NCBI GenBank assembly: GCA_001584585.1
Contig: LSYV01000010.1
Coordinates: forward strand, 311,667 to 375,666
Source: Gonium pectorale
Lineage: Eukaryota; Chlorophyta; Chlorophyceae; Chlamydomonadales; Volvocaceae
Length of the DNA: 64,000 bases
Direction: 5' to 3'
Positions 12,385-22,560 of this stretch are shown piece after piece. The translations under genes and the position numbers were made by a program. The notes below the pieces were generated by a model. The model was not told the origin of the DNA, ran no database searches, and was given only the letters and a program-made list of their open reading frames with translations. Each line of letters starts with the position of its first letter. The first letter of the stretch is position 1.

Positions 12385-12835
12385 GTGCAGCGGACACTTC
12401 GATGCCACGACACTGGCCACTTCTGGCCCGTCTCGGGCGCGGTAGCCTGGAGCTCGGCCCTCCGCTGGAGCTCTGTCTGGCGGGCGACGGCGGGCAGGAC
12501 TGGCGTCCCTGGGCCTTTATTGGTGAAGGAGGCTGCTCGGACGTCAGCACCGCGTCATCGTATCTGGCCGGGGGCGAAGCCGTGTACCGCCTGAGCAGCG
12601 ACGTCGTCGTCACGCTGGATGCCGACAATCCCGGGCACAGGGGGCTATGGAGACCTTGCAGACGGGCCCAGGGACTCGGTGCGCCTCGGCTCTGTGACAT
12701 GTGAACCGCTGTCAGCGCCGGGACGCTCTTCGTCGTGGATGAGGACAGCATTCGGCGCGTTACAGCTCCCTCAGACCTGGCTGGCGACGGCAGGGGTTGT
12801 AGACTGCAGGTCAGGGTGTCCAAGCGACACGAGTG
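12385..12835 (+). pseudogene. Decayed NHL-repeat (BTB/NHL-type) gene fragment
   Basis: Three frames carry successive pieces of what looks like one NHL-type beta-propeller protein. Frame one has EAVYRLSSDVVVTLDAD (near 12575-12627). The next has GYGDLADGPRDSVRLGSV (within 12640-12705). The third has AGTLFVVDEDSIRRVTAP (from 12717). The order and content match the volvocine proteins in which a loop of type DGxGxxARLGS is followed by GTLFVVDxxSIRRV. At least two frame changes separate the pieces and I found no splice signals to join them, so I call it a broken copy. It lies between the two helicase genes. Identification rests on remembered family patterns, not a search. Confidence 0.5.
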
Positions 12836-13286
12836 TGCAATGGTCAAGCTTGCTTGCTTGCTTGACAAGGCTGCCTTGCCTGGACCCTGAACCCCACAGC
12901 CCACACACGGGCGGTGCGGCGGTTAAAACGGTATTGGCACGTGATTCGATTGGTCGATTACGCGTGACGGGGGCCTACATACACATGACATACGAGGTCA
13001 GTAGAGCGAGAGCATAAGAACCCAAATAGTCCTGCCGGACACAACGGTCACCTTCCATCAGGATAGCAGAGAAAGCCAACTCCGTAAGTGCTTTGCTTGT
13101 TCATAGCTTTTGCTGTTGCGTAACAGGGCGGCCCTTTTGTGCCGCGTGTCATTTTGCCTTGTCGATCGTTGCGCAACTCCAGCTGTTTGCGGTCCGCCCG
13201 CCCCGCTTGTAGATCTACTGCATAGCGGTATCTGTGATTAGCCTGAAACTCAAGTGAATCTCGAGCTGCCGGGGGCGGCGGTCCGG
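12836..13286. other. Upstream region of helicase copy 2
   Basis: This stretch leads from the decayed NHL fragment to the ATG at 13287. It holds the promoter and 5' UTR of helicase copy 2. I see no TATA box as clear as that of copy 1 and no coding sequence. Confidence 0.4.
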
Positions 13287-16200
13287 ATGGCTCCTGGCGC
13301 GGCAAGAGGGCCGCCGCAGCAGGCACAACATCAGCAGCAGCAGCAGCGCCATCAGCATCCCCACCAACAAGCAGGCCGTCAGGCAGGCGCGCAAGATGGA
13401 GCGGGATCTGACGATGACTTGGATGTCCCGCTGCCGCTCGTGGATCAGAAGTACCTGTCTGACAAGAAATTCGCGGAGTTTGTGATCTCGCCTAACAGCA
13501 AGCGGTGTGTGTTCTCTAAAGGAATGACCGGTCTGGGTGTCACCACCTGTAACGGCGAAGGTCCAGGGGTTTTCACAGCATAGAAGACCCCTGTCCACCA
13601 ACCAAACCAGCGCCCCTGACGAACACGGGTTTTGCAATAGCGCTTGGTGATGGCTGCGCGTGCCGTGGTGCGGTGAAGGCCAGTGCAGGTGCCCTACACT
13701 GCGGATTGGCGTTCTCCGAGTGATTCTGGGCTCAGAGTCATGCCCGTCTCTCACCAGTTGTGCTCACTATGCCTTGTTGTTGTACCGGGCTCAAATGCAC
13801 CGCGTTACGCTCGTACTCTGTGTCTTGCCCTCAACCCAGGGCCCTCGCCGAGGTGCTCAAGTACGAGCGCTGCTCGCTGGTGCAGGCTGCGGCCATCCCA
13901 GTGTGCCTGGGCCCCGACGACGTGATCGCAAAGGCCAAGACGGGCACTGGCAAGACGCTGGCCTTCATCATCCCAACCATTGAGAAGGTGTGGGCACGGC
14001 GGACACTGATGTAGACATGGTTTTGCGCCTGCAGAAGTGCGCCGAAACCGCCTTCCCGGGCCGCCGCTAAGCCGCGCCCCTGCCCCCACCTGTGCGCCCT
14101 CTCCCCCGCAGGTCCTGGCCCGGCGGGCGCCTGCGGGCAAGGTGTCCGCCCTGGTGCTGAGCCCCACTCGGGAGCTGGCCCGCCAGATTCAGGCGGAGAC
14201 GCACAAGATGCTCACCTTCCACCCGGGGCTCAGCTCAATGGTGGGGCAACGCTCGGGGCGCGTTGCGTGTCATGTTGTCCATTCTGCACCTTAAGGGCGT
14301 GCTTACCGTCCAGCCCTGTGTATGGCCAACGGGAGGGCCAATTGCGTATCCGAGGTCCTAGAAGGCGGGTCGGTCTGCCCCTTCAGCCGATACCGCTGCT
14401 CACCTGCTACATTCACACGTATAGGCTCCGCTTTCTCTAGCATGGTGTTACGTAAGCCCCTTCAAAATTAAGGCTCACTGTCTTTACCCTGTCAAATGCC
14501 CTGCGCCTCAGGTGGTATACGGCGGCGTGGACGTGAAGAAGAACATCCGCGCCATCAAGGAGCGCACTCCGGACATCCTCATCGCCACGCCTGGCCGCTG
14601 CTGGGACATCATGACGCAGTCACACGTGAGGCGGGGGAGCGGGGGAAGCGGGTTTTGGGGCCGTGCGGGGCTGAGGGGCGTGGAGCGCGGGACCTGGATG
14701 TGGATACCCCGAGGGCTACACGCACCGTTGCTGCACATGCATACTCAGCATTGTGCAGCGCCGGAAGGGGACCTCACTTCAGCGATGCCCGGCTGCGCGC
14801 GTACGGTGGGTTTTGCAAAGCGCGCACTTATGTCTCACCTCCCGTGTCATTGCGCAACGATTCTTTCTACCCAGGACCGCTCCCTCAACGCCCTGCTCGA
14901 CTCCGTCCGGGTCCTGGTCCTGGACGAGGCGGATAACCTGCTGGACATGGGTTTCAGGTGCGCATCGGGTTGCTGGGTGTGCTGGGGATCCTTGCAGGCG
15001 GAGGGATCTGAGGGGCTGCAAGCTGGATAGGGATATTGGGTGTGATGAGGATAACAAAGCGGCACGAAGGGAGGAATGAACATGTTGAGCTGGGGAAAGG
15101 CTTACTATCCCCTTCTTCACCATGATCATACCGCATGCGCGCTGTCAGCCCATTCCCCGTACATCTGCCCGTTGCGCAGGCCCCAGATCTCCAAGATCCT
15201 TGGCGTGCTGCCTGCCACGAGCCAGCGCGCGACGTACCTGTTCTCCGCCACCTTCCCCTCGGACGTCAAGTCGCTGGCGGACGTTGCGCTGAAGCGGCAG
15301 CACAGCTATGTTGACGCGGTGGGCGAGGACGTGGCCACCCACACACACGTGGACGCGTCCAGCCTGGTGGTGGCCAAGCAGGAGCTGCCCATGCAGCTGC
15401 TGGGGCTGCTGGCGCAGCACATGGCGCAGGAGCCGGACTACAAGGCGAGCTCGAACCTATAGGCCAGGATGCCATATGGGTTGGGCCGCTCATCTCGTGC
15501 TGCGGGCCGTGCCCTTCGGCCTTACCGTGTGCAGCATTGGCATCCGCGCGCTGCGTACGCCCTGGCCTCCCCGCCCACGGCTTCGTGCAGCCAATGCAAA
15601 GGGTCATCGGCGCTGCCACACCTTGGCGATCCCGCGTTTGATCCCCTGCCTTTTGGAACCCACCCCTCTCTGATCACCGTTGCAGTATACAGTGTTGCAT
15701 ATCTTACATATTTCTGGTCCCAGGCCTTCGCCCTGCTTCTCGCCATCCTGAACATTTTGTGTTCCGTGGCGTGCAGGTCATCGTTTTCCTGCCCACGGCG
15801 CACCTGACGGCTTACTTTGCCGAGGCCTTCACGTCCGCTGGCGTGGCGGGCGTGATCGAGATGCACAGCCGCAAGAGCCAGCCGCAGCGTGACCGCGCGT
15901 CGGCGCAGTTCCGGGGCGAGTCTCGGCTGGTGATGTTCAGCTCGGACGTGTCGGCGCGCGGGGTGGACTACCCCAACGTGACCTACGTCATCCAGGTGAG
16001 GCATGGAATGGCCCTTCAGGCAAAAGCGGGTGCGAGGGAGCTGCTCGCCGGGCTACAAAGTGCGGCGCAAGTCGTTTGTGAAAGCCTTCTTAACGTGCAG
16101 CGCGCATTTGCGGTCTTGGAAGGATGATTTCGCTTGAAACTGATCTTGCCCATTCGCTCTGTGCAGCTTGGCGCCCCCTCCAACCGCGAGCAGTACATCC

Positions 16201-19200
16201 ACCGCGCCGGCCGCACCGGCCGGGCTGGCCGCGCCGGCCAGTGTACGCTGCTGCTCGCGGACTTTGAGCGGCCCTTCCTGGACAAGCTGCGCGACCTGCC
16301 CATACAGCAGCTGCAGCCCATGCAGCCGCCGCTGCCGGCGGGCCTGGCGGCGATCGCGGCGCCGCTGGCTCGCGATCCCGCGGGGGTGCTCGCGCGCGCG
16401 GCGGAGCGTGTGGACTACACCTCGCGTGCCCGCGCCTACCAGAGCTTCCTCGGCTACTACAAGAGCCACGAGGTGCTCAAGTGAGTGGGGCAGCGGAGCC
16501 ATGCCGGACGGGAGGAGGGACATGTTCGTTTGATACGGCAGCGTGCACTTGTCATGCGGATTGTCGCAGCCTGGTAGAGGTGACCACCGCCTTTTGCTTT
16601 TGGCTTTGTTGCTACTCTGCATCCTAGTTGTAATGGGGACAGTAAATAAGCTTAAGCGTTCTGGCGCCCTGTGTGCCCTGTGCGCCCTGACCCGTGTGTC
16701 ACCGCTGTCCTCCTTCAGCCCCGCCTTCGCAACTTTGAGACACCATACTCCTCCGGCCGCTGCCTGCAGGTACCGGCCAGAGCAGATTGTCGCCACCGCC
16801 AATGCCTACGCGGCAGACCTGCTGGCCTGCCCGACGCCTCCCGGCCTGCTGGCCAAGACAGTGGGCAAGATGGGGCTCAAGGGCGTGCCCGGCCTCGTCA
16901 TCGTCAAGGAGGACCAGCTCGGCAAGCCGCCGCCGGCCTCGGCGGCGCCGGTGGGTCCGCCGGCGACGCCAGGGCAGGCCGCGGCAGCGGCAGCTGCCGC
17001 AATGGGGCGCGGCGGCAACAGCCGCGGCGGCGGCGCTCAGCCGCAGGCCCAGCCACAGGCTCAGCAGGCGGCCGCGGCGGGGTCGGGAGGCCGCGGTGGA
17101 GGTGGCCGGCCGGCCAACGGTCCCGCGGCTCCGCAGGCACAGCAACCGGCTGCGTCAGCGGCCGGGGGCAACAACGCGGCACAGGTACAGGCTGACAAGC
17201 GGCAGTCGGGCCGTCAGGCTGTGGCCAAAGGGCCGGCTGCCAATGTCCCCGCTGGTGGCAACGAGGCGGGTAACGCCGGAGGACGCGGACAGCAGCCGTC
17301 GCCGGCTCCTCAGCAGCCGGCTGCACAGCAGCAGCAGCGGCAGCAGCAGCAGCCGCAGCCGGGTGGACGCACTGCCCAGCTGGAGCTCACCCAGCAGCAG
17401 CAGCCCCAGGCAGCTGGGGCGGCGGCCGGCGGACGAGGCGGACGAGGCGGCCGGCAGGCCGCAGCAGTGGTCACGGCTGCCGACCCCGCCCTGCCCCCAG
17501 GGCTAGCGATTCCGCGCGGCAGTGCGCCGGAGCCGCCGAAGCCGTCGGTCGCGGCCGCGGCCGCTTCGGCAGGGGCTGCCCCTGGGCCTGCACCGGCTGC
17601 CCCACAGACGCTAGTCGCGGCTGCCACCAACGCTGCTGCGGCGCCTGTGCTAACCTGGAACCCGGCACAGGCGCAGGCCGCCGTCAGCGCTGCCGCCGGC
17701 CTGGGCGCGGGCCCTGCGGGCCAGGCACAGCAGCACCAGCAGGCGTACTCGGGGAGCGCCTCTCAGCTGGAGCTGACGGAGCAGCAACTGCAGCAGCTGC
17801 AGCTGCAGCACCAGCAGGCGGCATACCAACAGCAGCAGCAGGCCTACCAGCAGCAACTGCTGCTGCAGCAGCAACAGCAGGCCCAGCAACAACAGCTCCT
17901 GCAGCAACAACAGCAGCAGGCGCTATTGCAGCAACAGCAGCAGCAGGCGCTGCAGCAGCAGCAGGCCCTGCAGCAGCAGCAGCACCAGGCGGCATACCAG
18001 CAGGCGTCGCAATCCGACCCAGCAGCTGCGGCTGCGGCTGCCGCCATGGCAGCGGCAGCTGCCGCCATTGGTGGCCAGTCCTCCGGGCAGCAGGGCGCCC
18101 AGGCCGCCGAGATGGCGGTCCTGGCGGCCATGCTTGGCGTGCCGCCCGGCTACCAGGGGCTGCTAACCGCGCAGCAACAACAGCAGCAGCAGCTTGCAAT
18201 CCAGCACATGCAGCAGCAGTCGCAGATGCAGCAGGCTCAGGGGCAGGGCCAGCAGCAGCAGCTCGCGGCACAGCAGCAGCTTGCGGCGCAGCAGCAGCAA
18301 CAGGAGCTGTTGCAGCTGCAGCAGCAGCAGCATGCGCAGCAGCAGGCCCAGGCGCAGGCGGCGCAACAGCAGCAACAGCAGCAGCAACAGCAGCAGGTAC
18401 TGCAGTTCGCTCACGCGCAGGCGGCGGCCATGGCCGGACTGGGCAGCATCGGCGGCCGCACGCCGTCCTACAGCGGAGGCAGTGTCGGATCGGGAATGGG
18501 CCACACGCCCAGCGCGTCGGCGGCAGCGCAGGGGCAGTACCCCTACCAGCAGGCCGCGGCCTTCCAGCAGGCCACAGCGGGAGTAAGCGGAGACGTGCAG
18601 GGCCTTGCAGGAATGGGCGGTGCGTTGGAGCCCAGCGCCGCCCTGCTCCAAAACCTGGCTTCGCTGGGAGGCGTCCAGGGCGGTGGCGGTGCGCCGGGGG
18701 CGTCTGCTGCAGCTGCAGCGGCCGTCGCAGCAGCTGTTGCGGCGGGCCGACGGGGCAGCGGCGGCGCGGCCGGCAGTCTCGGTGCGCAGCTTGGCATGGT
18801 GCAGGCCCAGCAGCAGCAGCAGCAGCTGCCGCAGCAGCCCCAGCATTCGCATCTGCAGCAGCAGCAGCAGCGCGGTAGGCAGCAGGCGGGTGCCGGGGCC
18901 GCGGCACATATTCTGCAGCCAGGTCGCGGGGGCGGCCGACAGGTGAGGCTTCAGCAGCACCAACGACGCTGTAATATTGCAACGCATAGGCACACTTAGT
19001 GTGCTTTCTGACGGGCGGGGCACTGCATTGCCGCAGACATGGGAGTATTTTCCAGCGGACCTTGATTCAGTCACCTTCCCTTTCCCCACGCCTCCTTGTC
19101 GCCTTGGGCCTTCTAGGGCAATGCGCAGGTGCCCTCTGGCTCGGGCCCGCTGCTGGCTCCGGGGTCCGCAGCGGGGCAGGGGCCGCAGCCGGTGGCCGCC

Positions 19201-20022
19201 AGCCGCGCCGGTGCCCAACCGGGCGGCCCTGCTGCTGGAGCTGGGCGCGGCGGCAGCACCGCGGCCGCCGGAGCGGCCGCCGGAACCCGGTGGTGGCACA
19301 AGCCCCAGCTGAAGGAGCAGGCGGCTGTCATCACCGACCGCGTAACGCCGGGCGCCGCACCTGCTGCTGGCGGGAAGACAGGTGTGGACGACCCTGCCCC
19401 CAACGGCCCGGCGGGCGGCAACGCTGCGGTGGGCACGGCCGCCCGCGCCGGCCAGCAGCAGCCGCAGCAAGCCACGCGCCAAGGGAGTGGTTCGTTGGCG
19501 GGGCCCGGGGCGGCTGCCATGGCGGCAACCGTTGCGAGCGGGCGGGGCCAGGCATCTGGCGCGGCCGCGCTTTCGGTTGCGGAACAGCTGCAAGCGCAGG
19601 CGCAGCAGGCGAGGGTCCAGCAGCAGGCACAGGCCGCGCAGGCGCAGGCGCTCCTACAGCAGCAGGCGCTGCTGCAGCAACAACAGCAGGCACAGGCACA
19701 ACAGCAGCAGCTGCTGCTCCAGCAACAGATGCTGCAGCAGTACGGTCAGGGTGCGGCACAGCAGGGTACGACGCCGTACTACATCATGGCGGCGCAGCCC
19801 TCGGCGGCGGCGCAGCAGTCCTCCGCGTTGCCCCTCACGAACGCCATGCTGGCGCACCACAACCTGCAGCAGTACCAGCTGTCAGCTGCGCAGCAGCAGC
19901 AGGCGTTGCAGCAGCTCACGCCCATGCAGCTGCAGCAGCTGCAGCAGCTGACCCCGCAGCAGCAGCAGATGTACCTGTACCAGCTTGCGAATGGGGCTGC
20001 GCCCGAGTGCAAGCAGCAGTGA
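13287..20022 (+). CDS. DEAD-box RNA helicase, MSS116/RH26 type, with giant Gln/Ala-rich tail (tandem copy 2)
   Basis: Ten exons are in phase: 13287-13504, 13840-13987, 14112-14240, 14512-14625, 14875-14957, 15180-15444, 15777-15995, 16167-16480, 16770-18942 and 19117-20022, giving 1,522 aa. The helicase core (about 1-500) is nearly identical to copy 1, including AKTGTGKT, PTREL, DEAD, SAT, DVSARGVD and HRAGRTGR. It differs in a Gln/His-rich start, an additional intron at 13505-13839, and a GC donor after exon 6. Residues 498-1522 form a low-complexity tail: an RG/Gly-rich part, then Gln runs interrupted by Ala, Leu, Pro and Met, a Ser/Gly spacer, and a second Gln-rich block to the stop. Such tails resemble prion-like condensate-forming regions. 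The ATG chosen is the first in frame. The two 3' exons stay open for 2,173 and 906 bases. Confidence 0.88.
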
Positions 20023-22341
20023 ATAGCTTGTTTCGTGTTTCGTGTTTCGTAGGCGGCAGGCCCCATGGTGGCTGCCGGAGAGAAGAGAGAGGAGCCCCCT
20101 TTAAGAGGAGCGGTGGCGAAGTAGGGTGGCTGAGGCTCGCGGCCGCATGGTGGCACGCGGGCAGGGTGCATGCTCTGGTGTGCCGGTGTGCCGCAGCCGA
20201 ATGACGGATGTTGCTCACACGCGCGCGCGTTTGCGGGCGCCTGGAGTGCGGGCGGTGCATGCTACGCAGGTGTTGGCGCGTTTGGGGCAAGGCGCACGCG
20301 CCGCCGGCGCCGGCGGCGGTGCCATTTGTCAGAGTGCACTTGTGCATAGATGGAGGGCAGATATGGTGGTGGTCCCGAGGCAAGGACGAGCGGAAGAACA
20401 GACGGCACGCATGCAAGGACGAGCAGGTGCTGCAGAATGGGGCACTTGCGCTCGTAGCACGGGCCGTTGCAGCGGTGTTCATAAAGGCTGCGAGGCTGGC
20501 CAGGGCGCCGGCACGCGAGTACAGGGCTTGCTTGCATCAGCATGTGCCCCTGCCATTGCTGCGGGCCTGAACCGGGTGCTGTTGGAACTTGTTCAGCGCA
20601 CTCTGCCAACCGGACAGCGGGCGGCACGGCATGCACCGGGGGCAGGGGCATGACCGGAGGCCGCACAGGTCCGCTCGCGTAGCGCTTGCGTGTTCGCACA
20701 GTGTTTCCCTTTCGTTTCCTTCGCTTCTTCTTCGTTCGTTGCCATGAACCGCTGACGCGTACAGCGTTTCGCCCCAGTTGGAGTTTGACGCATGTTGTGT
20801 TATCAGTCGGGTGCGTCGTGCGCCCAGGATGTTTGGGCCTACCGGCGCGTAGGTGAGACCCTTCACGAGGCGAGCAGTGGCGTTGCCGTCAGTCGGGCGG
20901 CGGGGCGGCGCCCGGTGTGTTCAGACGCCGAGGCTGTGGCCGCCACCGGCGCCGGACTCGGCTGGCTTGCCTTTGAGACGGGACAGGATGCTGGTGGTGG
21001 TCTTTGCGGCAGGGAAGGAGCGGGTGCACTGGCCGTACGGGCAGCTCGTGGTACCCTTTGAAGAAGTTGCCGCGAGGAGGTTGCAATGTGCGCGGTGTGG
21101 TGTTGTTGTGATATGGGGGATGTGGTGGATATGGTGCATGGGGTTGCTCGCTGTACTGACGGGTACTAGCGAGGCCCCACATCGCCCGGCAGATGCCTGT
21201 TGATGTCGAGGGCTGGCTGGTCCGCGTAGGGCGCGGCGCGCAGCCTGAAGACGTGCTATGCTCTCAGCTGGCGTGCGCTGGTGTGATGTCGGGGTGTCCC
21301 TGCCGTGGGCAGCAGCAGGGTGTCACGCCGCGTCACCACGGTCCTACTTGCTGGCTACTTGCTGGCGGAGGCGGCGAGCGCGCGCCGGCACCCACGCCCC
21401 AGGGACCTTCATAATTCTGGGAAGGCCCGGTAAAGCCTGCGATCGGCCTGGAAGTGCTCGGCGTTTGGCCACACAGGCAACTGACGCGAACTTCAACCCG
21501 CGCCATGCCGTACAGGCATGGCAGCACCCTCGCATTTGTGCTCCATTAGTTAGAGCCTGGACGGCGTGGTCCCAGCCGAGGTGCGGCTGCTTTGCCAGTG
21601 TGCGGGTTAAACAGGGAGTTCACAAGGGAATGAGCGCCGCGCGCTGGGGGCGACCTGCCGCTCAGTTGTACGTCGTACGGTCCGTGCATACAGAAATGTG
21701 GCCGTTGCCTACTGCCACATGTTGCACTGGCCCAGGTGACCGGTAGTGCGGAGGGGCATTGGGTCCAATCTAGATTGGCAAATACGGGGTTGCAGTCTGG
21801 ACGAAGTTATCGCGAGCCCAGCGCTCCGGCATTCCGCGACAGCGCGAGCTCGCGGTCGTAGCTCGGCCAGCTGTTCCGCTGTCCTTTTCCTGCCCCGGCA
21901 CGGAAAGGGTAGCAGCGGCGCGTGCCCCGGCGCCTGTTCTGGGCTAAGCCGTGTAGCAGTTTAACCCGTTCGCTCCTCTCCATCCTCCCTGCTCTCTCCC
22001 ACGTCCCACCGCACGCAGTTGGCATGCGATGAACAATCGAGAAAAAACACCGCTACCGCATGTCCGCACGTCCCCCACTCGTAGCGCACCGCCACGGCTG
22101 CTGCATTGGCTGCGACAGGCCGTGCATGGGTTGAACGCCGCCTGCCTCCATCCGCGCGCCGGCGGGCCTAACGGCTCAAAATGCGGGCTGCTGCTCGCCA
22201 CCACCGCACCCTGCAACACGCCACCAATGATGCTCGCTACGTATTGCAGCATCTGTCCACGCGCGATGCAGGCACCACCGGCTCATGGCATCTCTGTGCC
22301 CGCTTATGCCATGTTTTCGCACCCGTAGCAGCCACGCACGA
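20023..22341. other. Tail-to-tail intergenic region
   Basis: The stretch separates the 3' ends of helicase copy 2 (plus) and the golgin-like gene (minus). A small tandem GTTTCGT repeat (three copies) sits at about 20030-20050, just after the helicase stop. Scattered open frames show no recognisable protein. I found no TGTAA near the helicase stop. Confidence 0.5.
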
Positions 22342-22346
22342 TTACA
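22342..22346 (-). terminator. Poly(A) signal TGTAA for the golgin-like gene
   Basis: TGTAA on the minus strand, about 215 bases after the stop codon at 22563-22561. Confidence 0.5.
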
Positions 22347-22560
22347 GGTTCAAAGCGCTTTTCACTGGCAAATGACTGACCTGCACCGCCTCGGTTTGCG
22401 CGAGCTCGCACACAGCCCCACCTAACCTGCCAAGATCGCCGCCGTTCTGACAGCTCAGCGCGCGGCTCTCTCCAAAACCATCCGAAAGGGGCAGGTACGC
22501 CCCGGCTCACGCGCCGTCCTAGGCCTTTGAAGGGACCAAACCCGCGATGCATGCCGGGGC

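Noticed and set aside
17684..19593. Long minus-strand frames opposite the Gln-rich helicase exons
   Set aside because: CAG/GCN repeats give open frames on the other strand (Leu, Cys or Ala runs); no splice or family support.
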